Assembly (NCBI GenBank): GCA_031289995.1
Contig: JAITOI010000142.1
Location: 1-6,308 of the forward strand
From: Prevotellaceae bacterium
Lineage (GTDB): Bacteria; Bacteroidota; Bacteroidia; Bacteroidales; UBA932
Reading direction: 5' to 3'
DNA: 6,308 bases
Shown: positions 1 to 6,308 of the stretch, piece after piece
Position numbering within the stretch: position 1 is the first letter of the stretch
How the letters are laid out: each line of letters starts with the position of its first letter
The notes under the pieces: generated by a model
Seen by the model: only the letters and a program-made list of their open reading frames with translations
What the model was told of the DNA's origin: nothing
Databases searched by the model: none
Made by a program: the position numbers and the translations under genes

Positions 1-15
1 CTGTGCCCTGAATAT

Positions 16-43
16 GTAGGGACGCGATTAATCGCGTCCCTAC
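16..43. repeat. Perfect 28-bp palindrome, REP-like
   Basis: The half-site GTAGGGACGCGATT (16-29) is followed directly by its exact reverse complement (30-43), with no spacer. As RNA it would form a stem with a small AU-rich loop. No T-run follows, so it does not look like a standard intrinsic terminator, although it could stabilise or end a transcript arriving from the left. A related sequence recurs at 112-124 (11 of 13 bases match 31-43), which ties the palindrome to the neighbouring structured block. Short palindromes of this type are commonly dispersed in bacterial genomes as REP-like elements. That this one is dispersed is an inference, since only one full copy is in the window. Confidence 0.85.
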
Positions 44-44
44 C

Positions 45-225
45 CCGTGCGCAAGACCGCGCATGGGTTGCCGTCCGCAGGCTGCGCTACCGCTTGCCTG
101 CGGTTATGAAAATTGCGTCCCTTCGGGACTTCACAATGGTTGCTGCAAGTCCCGCACGGGACGGCAATTATTAATCCTAGACGTAAGTCTACGGTAGCGA
201 AAACAAGCGTGTGTCTTGCGCACGG
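45..225. repeat. Nested inverted repeats, candidate structured palindromic element
   Basis: Four pairs of complementary segments lie one inside another. The outermost is 45-57 with 213-225, 13 bp and perfect. Next is 85-92 with 192-199, 8 bp and perfect. Then 111-121 pairs with 158-169, 11 pairs with a single bulged G at 163. Innermost is 124-131 with 147-154, 8 bp and perfect, closing a 15-nt loop. Local hairpins compete with or join these: 75-82 with 96-103 (8 bp, its loop containing 85-92), 117-121 with 125-129, 149-153 with 158-162, and 178-182 with 187-191. The block contains no credible gene. It could be a non-autonomous palindromic repeat (REP/BIME or MITE-like) or a transcribed structured RNA. 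The pairing is read directly from the sequence; the identity is not established. Confidence 0.6.
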
Positions 226-258
226 AGCACAGGCCTCCTTCGCGGCACCACCTTGCAC

Positions 259-270
259 CCGTGCGCACGG
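259..270. repeat. 12-bp palindrome related to the outer arm of the nested repeat
   Basis: CCGTGCGCACGG is a perfect palindrome. Its left nine bases equal 45-53, and its right nine equal 217-225, so it could pair with either outer arm of the block at 45-225 and may mark the block's right-hand edge. Apart from this site I see nothing identifiable between 226 and 311: no open frame with recognisable protein content and no tRNA-like fold. Confidence 0.6.
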
Positions 271-311
271 CAGGACGATTGGAATAGCACCTAAAAAAAA
301 GTTTTAGCCTC

Positions 312-362
<51 letters not shown>

Positions 363-368
363 TTTCCC

Positions 369-376
369 TACCTTTG
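369..376 (+). promoter_or_regulatory. Probable hisF promoter, -7 box TACCTTTG
   Basis: TACCTTTG fully matches the Bacteroidota primary sigma factor -7 consensus TAnnTTTG. The ATG of hisF lies 25 bases after the box, implying a leader of roughly 20 nt. A -33 TTG is not present at the usual distance: the heptamer array supplies TTC there (347-349). No Shine-Dalgarno sequence precedes the ATG, as is usual in this phylum. The matching box upstream of susC strengthens the call. Confidence 0.7.
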
Positions 377-401
377 CCCCCCTAAATTTTATCCACAAGC
401 T

Positions 402-1157
402 ATGCTTGCCAAACGCATCATCCCCTGCCTCGACATCAAGGACGGACGCACGGTGAAGGGCATCAACTTCGAGAACATCCGCGACGCGGGCGACCCCGTG
501 GAGCTGGGCGCAGAGTACAGCCGGCAAGGCGCGGACGAGCTCGTCTTCCTCGACATCACAGCCTCGCACGAGGGAAGAAAAACCTTCGCCGAGCTGGTCA
601 AAAAAATTGCGCAGCACATCAGCATTCCGTTCACCGTGGGCGGCGGCATCAACGAGCTGAGCGACGTGGAGCGGCTGCTGGCGGCGGGCGCCGACAAGGT
701 GTCGGTCAACTCCGCCGGCCTGCGCAACCCGCAGCTACTCGACGAGGTGGCGCGCAACTTCGGCAACCAAGTGCTGGTGTGCGCCATCGACGCCAAGCTC
801 GAAAACAACCGCTGGACCTGCTACCTCAACGGCGGCCGCGTGCCCACCAACCGCGAGCTGCTGAGCTGGGCAAAGGAGGCCGAACAGCGCGGCGCGGGCG
901 AAATTCTTTTCACCAGCATGAACCACGACGGCGTGAAGCAGGGCTTTGCCTGCGATGCCTTGGCCACGCTCTCCGACGCGCTCAGCATACCCATCATTGC
1001 CTCGGGCGGCGCCGGCACGATGCCGCATTTTGCCGAGGTGTTCAGCCTCGGAAAGGCTGATGCAGCCTTGGCTGCAAGCATTTTCCACTTCAAGGAAATC
1101 GGCATCGCTGAGCTGAAGCAGTACCTCGCAGAGCAGGGCATCGTGGTGAGAATGTAG
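402..1157 (+). CDS. hisF: Imidazole glycerol phosphate synthase, cyclase subunit HisF
   Basis: HisF takes PRFAR plus ammonia delivered by the glutaminase HisH and forms imidazole glycerol phosphate and AICAR, a cytosolic step linking histidine and purine synthesis. The 251-residue product is full length and opens with the family signature [16 protein letters not shown]. The two catalytic aspartates fall at the expected positions, Asp11 and Asp130 (in CAIDAK). Phosphate-binding and barrel motifs follow: FTVGGGI (77-83), GADKVSVN (96-103), TSMNHDG with Asp176 (171-177), and IIASGGAG (198-205). It ends with [12 protein letters not shown] and a short helix. The ATG at 402 gives the canonical N-terminus, so the start is secure. 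No other his gene is visible: about 400 bp of repeats precede it and susC follows after 138 bp, so it is either the last gene of a split cluster or transcribed alone. No clear terminator follows. Identity is very secure. Confidence 0.98.
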   Translation: MLAKRIIPCLDIKDGRTVKGINFENIRDAGDPVELGAEYSRQGADELVFLDITASHEGRKTFAELVKKIAQHISIPFTVGGGINELSDVERLLAAGADKVSVNSAGLRNPQLLDEVARNFGNQVLVCAIDAKLENNRWTCYLNGGRVPTNRELLSWAKEAEQRGAGEILFTSMNHDGVKQGFACDALATLSDALSIPIIASGGAGTMPHFAEVFSLGKADAALAASIFHFKEIGIAELKQYLAEQGIVVRM

Positions 1158-1222
1158 CTGCACAACCCTGTTATTTTGTATAAATTTTAGCCCCGCTAAC
1201 ATCTTCCGAAAAAAAATTTTAC

Positions 1223-1230
1223 TACCTTTG
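1223..1230 (+). promoter_or_regulatory. Probable susCD promoter, -7 box TACCTTTG
   Basis: The same TACCTTTG octamer as in front of hisF, again a full match to TAnnTTTG. It is immediately preceded by an A8T4 tract (1209-1220), which may bend the DNA and partly compensate for the lack of a clear -33 TTG. The implied leader is about 60 nt, AT-rich and apparently unstructured, with no Shine-Dalgarno sequence before the ATG at 1296. It most likely drives susC and susD together. I see no operator or other repressor or activator site nearby. Confidence 0.65.
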
Positions 1231-1295
1231 TCGGCGCAAAAAAAATCAACAGCATTTTTTACCACAATAAAGCAGGCATTTTATCAAACATTTTT

Positions 1296-4200
1296 ATGAA
1301 CAGAAACGCTTTCTACTCGCTGCTTCTCTGCGTTTGCTTACCCCTTGTTGGCTTCGCCCAAACGGTGGTGGTGTCGGGACGTGTAACCGACGCTGCCGAT
1401 AAGGCGCCGCTGCCGGGCGTGATGGTGCAGGTGCAAAAAACTACCATCGGCGTGTTTACCGACAACAACGGTGCCTACTCCATCACCACAAAGGTGGGCG
1501 ACGTGCTCACGTTTGCGATGATGGGGATGACCACCGCAAGCCGCACCGTTGCTGGTGATGGCGGCGCGGTGGACGTGGAGCTGAGCGCCAACCAGCAGAT
1601 GCTCGATGAGGTGGTGGTGGTGGGCTACGGTGTGATGAAGAAGCGCGACGTGTCGGGTGCTGTGGCGCAGGTGAAGGGCGACGACCTGATGAAGGGCAAC
1701 CCCGCCAGCAGCATCAACCAGGCGATGCAGGGCAAAATTGCAGGCGTGGTGGTGGCGCAAAATGACGGCGCTCCGGGAGGCGGCATGAGCATCCAGGTGC
1801 GCGGCACCAACTCGTTTTCGACCAGCTCGCAGCCGCTCTACGTCGTGGACGGCATCCCCTTCGACGCAGCTGGCACGCCCAGCAACGGCGCCACCGGAGC
1901 CGACAACCACTCGTCGGCAAATGCGCTGGCGCTCATCAACCCCAACAACATCGAGTCGATTGAAATTTTGAAGGACGCTTCGGCCACCGCCATCTACGGC
2001 TCGCGCGGCGCAAACGGCGTGGTGCTCATCACCACCAAAAAGGGCGCAACCGACGGCGGCAACGACAAGATTGAGGTGTCGGCAAACCTAAGCGTGTCAA
2101 CGATTGCGCGGCGCGTGGAGGTGCTCAACGCCTACGACTACGCCCTCTACCGCAACGAGCAATTGGCCAACGATGGAGCCGAGCTGGAGTTCAACGGCGA
2201 GTGGAGCTACCAGCGCTCCGACAACCTTGTGCTCCCCACCACAGGCCGCTACCAGCCTCGCCCCGAAGACTTCTTGGCCTACCGCACGGTGTACGACGAT
2301 TACGGCAATTCGGCGCTCGTGCAGGGCACCGATTGGCAGGATGAAATTTACCAAACAGGCCTGCTGCAGGAGTACAACGTGCGCGTGTCGGGTGGCGGAA
2401 GCCAAGGCTGGCACTCGTTTTCGGGCAACTACCTGTCGCAAGACGGCATCATTGTCGGCTCGGGATACAGCCGCTACAACCTCGCCACCAACCTTGGCCG
2501 CAAGGTGCACAAGTGGGTCGAAATTGGCACCAGCATTAGCTTCACCAACTCCACCACCGACTTTGCCAGCAACACCTACAACAAGGGTATCATCCGCTCG
2601 GCGCTGATGTTTTTGCCCACGGCCAACGTGAGCATGGAACCCTCCGCAGCCGACGAGCTGGGCTGGCTGGCGGCCAACCCCTACCTCTACGTAACCACCG
2701 CCAAAGACCAGATGAAGCAGCTCAACATTTTCACCTCGAGCTTCGTGGAGCTGACGTTTACCGACTGGCTCAAGTTCCGGCAAAACCTTGGCCTGGGCTA
2801 CACCGGCAACGCCCGCAGCACCTACTACGGCCGCCACACGCAGGAGGGACGAACGCCCACCAACGGCGTGGCCAGCCAAGCCGACAACTGGTGGCAAAGC
2901 ACCACCTCCGAGTCGCTGCTCACGTTCTACAAAACGATAGACAAGCACTCGCTCAACGTGGTTGCCGGCTTCACCTACGAGGAGGGCAACGGCGGCAATA
3001 AAACCATCTCGAGCCAAAATTTTCCGTCCGACCAAACGGAGTACTACAACCTCTCGGCAGGCCTCAACCCGCAAACGCCCACCAGCGGCCGCCAGCGCAC
3101 GCAGCTGGTGTCGCTGCTGGGGCGCGCCAACTACGTGTACAACGACAAGTACATCCTCACCGCATCGTTCCGTCGCGACGGCTCGAGCAAATTCGCGCGG
3201 GGCAATAAATTCGCCAACTTTGCATCGGGTGCGCTGGCCTGGCGCATCTCGGAGGAGGAGCTTGTCAAGCAGCTCAACCTGTTCAGCAACCTCAAGCTGC
3301 GCCTTAGCTACGGGCAAACCGGCAACCAAGGAATTGGCAGCTACGAAACCCTGCCGATGCTGGCCATTGCCAACTATCCCGTGGGCGGAAGCCTTGCCAG
3401 CGGCTACGCAGAGGAGGTGTGGCGCGGCCCGCTCAACCCCGACCTCAAGTGGGAAGTAACCGACCAGTACAACGCCGCGCTCGACATCGGCCTCGCCAAA
3501 AACCGCATCAACATTACGGTTGAGGGCTACTACAAGAAGACCGACGGCCTGCTGCAGATGATTACCATCCCATCGAACACCGGATTTTCTACGCGCCGCG
3601 TGAACTCCGGAAACGTTGCCAACGCGGGGCTTGAGCTATCGGGCAACTTTGTGGCGGTGCAAGATTACGCCGGATTTTCGTGGTCGATAGACGCCAACAT
3701 TTCGTTCAACCGCAACGAAATTGGCGGCCTCGAAGGCGACCAGTTTGCCACCTCGCTGTGGTCGTCGGCCGACCAAGTGTTCATCCAGCGCAACGGCCTG
3801 CCCATTGGCGCCATGTACGGCTACGTGGAGGATGGCTTTTGGGACAACGTGAGCGAGGTGCGCGCATTCGCGCAGTACAAATCGCTTTCGGACGCGGAGG
3901 CTCAAGCTATGGTGGGCGAAATTAAGCGCCGCGACCTGAACGGCGACGGCCAGCTCGACGCCGGAGACCGCACCATTATTGGCAACACCAACCCCGACTT
4001 CGTGTACGGCCTCACCAGCAACATGGCTTGGCGCGGCCTAACGCTGAGCATCTTTGTGCAGGGCGCGTACGGCAACGACATTTTCAACGGCAACCTGATG
4101 GACATCAAAATGGCCAACCACGGCAACATCCCGCAGTTCGCCTACGACTCGCGCTGGACACCCGACAACACTGCCAACGCCAAGTGGCCGCGCCCCATCT

Positions 4201-4484
4201 CGAACTACAACCGCGAGTGGTTCATCACCGACCGCTACGTGGAAGACGGCTCGTACCTGCGGCTCAAAAACGTGTCGCTAAGCTACACCATTCCCGTGAA
4301 AATAAAGGGCATCGAAAGCATCAACGTCTACGCCAGCGCCACCAACCTGCTTACGCTAACGCGCTACAGCTGGTTCGACCCCGACGTGAACGCCTTTGGC
4401 GACGACGCCTCGCGGCGCGGCGTGGACATCTACTCGTACCCCAGCAGCAGAACGGTTTCGCTGGGCGCGAAGATTACGTTTTAA
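1296..4484 (+). CDS. SusC/RagA-family TonB-linked outer-membrane transporter
   Basis: This is the outer-membrane barrel of a SusCD importer, which uses TonB-ExbBD energy to bring in ligands captured by SusD, usually oligosaccharides and sometimes peptides. The 1062-residue product has a signal peptide (1-21, probable cleavage after GFA), a carboxypeptidase-regulatory-like domain (about 25-98), the DEVVVVGYG signature (104-112), and a plug domain (about 118-250) with LYVVDGIP (181-188) and the family hallmark around ILKDASATAIYGSRGANG (224-241). The barrel then runs to the end with DGSSKF (628-633), SYGQTGNQ (671-678) and an EF-hand-like loop DLNGDGQLDAGDR (880-892). The final residue is Phe, the usual recognition end for BAM insertion. 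There is no N-terminal STN signalling domain, so control through a partner anti-sigma factor is unlikely. Length is ordinary for the family and no frame break is seen. The substrate cannot be inferred. Confidence 0.97.
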   Translation: MNRNAFYSLLLCVCLPLVGFAQTVVVSGRVTDAADKAPLPGVMVQVQKTTIGVFTDNNGAYSITTKVGDVLTFAMMGMTTASRTVAGDGGAVDVELSANQQMLDEVVVVGYGVMKKRDVSGAVAQVKGDDLMKGNPASSINQAMQGKIAGVVVAQNDGAPGGGMSIQVRGTNSFSTSSQPLYVVDGIPFDAAGTPSNGATGADNHSSANALALINPNNIESIEILKDASATAIYGSRGANGVVLITTKKGATDGGNDKIEVSANLSVSTIARRVEVLNAYDYALYRNEQLANDGAELEFNGEWSYQRSDNLVLPTTGRYQPRPEDFLAYRTVYDDYGNSALVQGTDWQDEIYQTGLLQEYNVRVSGGGSQGWHSFSGNYLSQDGIIVGSGYSRYNLATNLGRKVHKWVEIGTSISFTNSTTDFASNTYNKGIIRSALMFLPTANVSMEPSAADELGWLAANPYLYVTTAKDQMKQLNIFTSSFVELTFTDWLKFRQNLGLGYTGNARSTYYGRHTQEGRTPTNGVASQADNWWQSTTSESLLTFYKTIDKHSLNVVAGFTYEEGNGGNKTISSQNFPSDQTEYYNLSAGLNPQTPTSGRQRTQLVSLLGRANYVYNDKYILTASFRRDGSSKFARGNKFANFASGALAWRISEEELVKQLNLFSNLKLRLSYGQTGNQGIGSYETLPMLAIANYPVGGSLASGYAEEVWRGPLNPDLKWEVTDQYNAALDIGLAKNRINITVEGYYKKTDGLLQMITIPSNTGFSTRRVNSGNVANAGLELSGNFVAVQDYAGFSWSIDANISFNRNEIGGLEGDQFATSLWSSADQVFIQRNGLPIGAMYGYVEDGFWDNVSEVRAFAQYKSLSDAEAQAMVGEIKRRDLNGDGQLDAGDRTIIGNTNPDFVYGLTSNMAWRGLTLSIFVQGAYGNDIFNGNLMDIKMANHGNIPQFAYDSRWTPDNTANAKWPRPISNYNREWFITDRYVEDGSYLRLKNVSLSYTIPVKIKGIESINVYASATNLLTLTRYSWFDPDVNAFGDDASRRGVDIYSYPSSRTVSLGAKITF

Positions 4485-4531
4485 TTTGAAGATTTGAAGA
4501 CTTGAAAATTTGAAGATTTGAAGACTCGAAA
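4484..4531. repeat. Tandem array of an 8-bp unit filling the susC-susD gap
   Basis: Six octamers (ATTTGAAG, ATTTGAAG, ACTTGAAA, then ATTTGAAG, ATTTGAAG, ACTCGAAA) form two 24-bp copies, 4484-4507 and 4508-4531, that differ only at 4503 (T) versus 4527 (C). The first base of the array is the last base of the susC stop codon, and the susD ATG begins one base after it ends. The array is therefore essentially the whole spacer and the entire translation initiation region of susD. It is purine-rich with little self-complementarity, so it should leave the susD start unstructured. It also places TGA stops in all three forward frames, at 4487, 4495, 4503, 4511 and 4519. Confidence 0.92.
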
Positions 4532-4532
4532 A

Positions 4533-6305
4533 ATGAAAGCTGAAGTAAAAATACTCGCACTTTTCCTGCTGCTCGGCGCAACGTTTTCGTCGTGCGAAAG
4601 CATGCTCGACGAGCAGGTGTTTGACGCGGTGAGCGAGCTGCCCGATTCGGACGAGGGCGCCGACCAGTACGCTATGGGCGCGTACAGCTACCTGCTCAAC
4701 GATATGCTGCGCTGGGACCAGCTTCCCAAGACGCTCGAAATGGATTGCGACTACGCCACCGGCCCCGACTGGTCGCTCGCCAACATTGGCGCGGGCAACT
4801 TTCAGGGCGAAATGGACCCCGTGTGGAACAAGTGCTACACCCTCATTCACCGCACCAACAACGCCATCGAGAGCATCGAAAAAATGCAGCACGCATCGAA
4901 CAAAAACAACAACATCGGCGAGATGAAATTCCTGCAGGCCTACGCCTACTTTGTGCTGGTGCGGGCCTACGGCCGCGTGCCGCTGCACAAGCGCTCGGTG
5001 AGCGTTGACCCGGACTTCAGCAAGCCCCGCGCAGCCATTGCCGACGTGTACCAGCACATCATCACCATCCTCACCGAAGCCTGCCATCCCGAAACCGGAA
5101 TGTACAAAAATACCGACGCGCAATTCAAGGAAGGACGCGCCTCGGCGGGTGCCGCTGCCGCCTTGCTGGCAAAGGTTTTCGTAACCATGGCATCGGGCGC
5201 AATGGAGAACGAAAAAGTTACCGTGCGCGGAGGAGAAACCCACAAGATGAACGGCGACACCAAGCAGTACCTCGCTCCCGCGGCAACCGAATACACGCTG
5301 GCTAAGCTGGAGGGCTACGACTTCGACCTGACCGACTACTACGCCCGCGCCAAGGTGGTGGCCAAAGACATCATCGACGGCGCCTACGGCAGCTACGACT
5401 TGCTGCCCCACGACCAGCTGTGGACTATCGCCATGCGGCACAAGGTGGAGCACATCTTCATGATTCAGCCCGTGTCGGGCGACGCCGTGTATGGCGCAGG
5501 CATTGCCCGCTACTACACCGGCACCACCGACGGCACGGAGATGATAATCGAAGGCCTGTTCCACGGCTGCAGCAACGCCTGGTACCGCCTGTTTGACCAA
5601 GGCGCCACGCAAGACCTGCGCGTGGAGCAAGGCGTGATGCACCGCTGGATTAACCGCGACTACCACCAGTCGTGGAACGGCGGAGCCTTCTACCCCGACG
5701 ACGAGCTCTGGACCGGCGAAGATGCGCCGCGCGGCATCTGGGCAAGCAAGGCAAAAGGCTACTACATCGACGAGCAAACCAGCGCCCAGATTGCCGTGAC
5801 GAAGGATAAGCTCTTCGACGACGGGCGCGACTACGTCAACAACAAATCGGCCGATTGCAGCGCCTTCCTGACCAAGTACTACAACGCCACCGACCGCTCG
5901 CTGCCGAAAAGCGACGTGCCCTACCCCATCCTGCGCTTCGCCGACGTGCTGCTGCTCTACGCCGAAGCCTGCAACGAAACGGGCGAGCTGCAAAACGCCA
6001 TCAGCGCGCTCAACAGGGTGAGGACGCGAAGCAACGCCAAGCTCTACACCCGAGAAGGCGCTAAGGACGCGCTACGAACCTACATCTTCGAGGAGCGCGC
6101 AAAGGAGCTCGCGCTCGAAAGCGACCGCCGCTGGGACTTGATTCGCTACGGCATCTACATCGACGTGATGAACGCCATCGGCACCGACGAAAATGACATC
6201 AAAAAATTGCGCACCCGCAACAAGCACGAGCTATTCCCAATCCCTGTGGACGCCATTTCGACCAACAAAAACTTGGCTAATGACCAAAATCCGAATTGGA
6301 GCTAG
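4533..6305 (+). CDS. SusD/RagB-family surface nutrient-binding lipoprotein
   Basis: This is the ligand-capturing lid over the SusC barrel encoded just upstream, anchored to the outer face of the outer membrane. From the ATG at 4533 the product has 590 residues. A lipoprotein signal peptide ends in FSSC with the lipidated Cys21, followed by the acidic stretch ESMLDE, as is common for exported Bacteroidota lipoproteins. The TPR-like N-terminal part contains FLQAYAYFVLVRAYGRVPL (133-151). The C-terminal RagB/SusD domain has YPILRFADVLLLYAEACNE (464-482), FEERAKELALESDRRWDL (519-536) and LFPIPVDAIS (567-576), and the chain is complete to its TAG stop. An in-frame TTG at 4518, inside the octamer array, would add five residues (KTRK and a Met) but is less likely than the ATG, which gives a normal signal peptide. 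The gene follows susC by 48 bp and is almost surely co-transcribed with it. Ligand unknown. Confidence 0.96.
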   Translation: MKAEVKILALFLLLGATFSSCESMLDEQVFDAVSELPDSDEGADQYAMGAYSYLLNDMLRWDQLPKTLEMDCDYATGPDWSLANIGAGNFQGEMDPVWNKCYTLIHRTNNAIESIEKMQHASNKNNNIGEMKFLQAYAYFVLVRAYGRVPLHKRSVSVDPDFSKPRAAIADVYQHIITILTEACHPETGMYKNTDAQFKEGRASAGAAAALLAKVFVTMASGAMENEKVTVRGGETHKMNGDTKQYLAPAATEYTLAKLEGYDFDLTDYYARAKVVAKDIIDGAYGSYDLLPHDQLWTIAMRHKVEHIFMIQPVSGDAVYGAGIARYYTGTTDGTEMIIEGLFHGCSNAWYRLFDQGATQDLRVEQGVMHRWINRDYHQSWNGGAFYPDDELWTGEDAPRGIWASKAKGYYIDEQTSAQIAVTKDKLFDDGRDYVNNKSADCSAFLTKYYNATDRSLPKSDVPYPILRFADVLLLYAEACNETGELQNAISALNRVRTRSNAKLYTREGAKDALRTYIFEERAKELALESDRRWDLIRYGIYIDVMNAIGTDENDIKKLRTRNKHELFPIPVDAISTNKNLANDQNPNWS

Positions 6306-6308
6306 GGA

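Noticed and set aside
1134..1177. A possible intrinsic terminator after hisF: CAGGG (1134-1138) with CCCTG (1166-1170), followed by TTATTTT
   Set aside because: Only a 5-bp stem with a 27-nt loop, starting inside the coding sequence, and the T-run is interrupted. Too weak to call.
1181..1188. TAAATTTT as an alternative susC promoter -7 box
   Set aside because: It matches TAnnTTTG except for the final G, while a full match lies at 1223-1230 closer to the gene. Similar TAAATTTT text also occurs at 383-390, so it is probably just AT-rich background.
735..1265. A 176-codon minus-strand frame opposite hisF and the following gap
   Set aside because: It overlaps the highly conserved second half of HisF, has no promoter-like signal, and its product resembles no family.
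2104..2607. A forward frame inside susC rich in Ala, Thr, Arg and Ser
   Set aside because: This is the +1 shadow of the SusC reading frame with biased composition. SusC itself is uninterrupted through the region, so it is not a second gene or a frameshift remnant.
2097..3329. A 410-codon open frame on the minus strand within susC
   Set aside because: Same low-complexity Val/Ala/Gly-rich character with no motif, opposite an intact SusC barrel, so it is an effect of codon bias.
4356..5993. A 545-codon open frame on the minus strand, opposite the end of susC and most of susD
   Set aside because: Its translation is rich in Val, Ala, Gly and His with no recognisable domain. It crosses the reverse complement of the octamer array and lies wholly opposite two certain genes. 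GC-rich third positions commonly leave the reverse frame free of stops.

Overview
The window reads as a chromosomal segment from a GC-rich member of the Bacteroidota. Three signs support this: a complete SusC/SusD outer-membrane uptake pair (an architecture typical of that phylum), two boxes matching the Bacteroidota -7 promoter element TAnnTTTG, and the absence of Shine-Dalgarno sequences ahead of the genes. I cannot resolve genus or family. All three genes lie on the + strand and share the same preference for G or C at third codon positions, so nothing suggests that one was recently transferred relative to the others.

Layout. Positions 1-401 contain no convincing gene. They hold a perfect 28-bp palindrome (16-43), a large set of nested inverted repeats (45-225) that could fold into one long branched hairpin, a 12-bp palindrome (259-270) related to the outer arm, seven tandem copies of a 7-bp unit (312-360), and the probable hisF promoter box (369-376). 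Next come hisF (402-1157), a 138-bp gap with the probable susC promoter box (1223-1230), susC (1296-4484), a 48-bp tandem array of an 8-bp unit that exactly fills the susC-susD gap (4484-4531), and susD (4533-6305), which ends three bases before the window does.

How the genes work together. HisF is the cyclase half of imidazole glycerol phosphate synthase in histidine synthesis and needs HisH, which is not in the window. SusC and SusD form one outer-membrane importer: SusD is the surface lipoprotein lid that captures the ligand, and SusC is the TonB-dependent barrel that takes it in. They are almost certainly co-transcribed. The substrate cannot be read from the sequence, and no glycan-degrading enzyme, sensor or sigma/anti-sigma pair is visible. 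HisF and the SusCD pair have no evident functional link.

I found no previously undescribed multi-gene system. The most interesting content is non-coding: the nested palindromic block upstream of hisF, and two short tandem arrays placed exactly where transcription (hisF) or translation (susD) begins.
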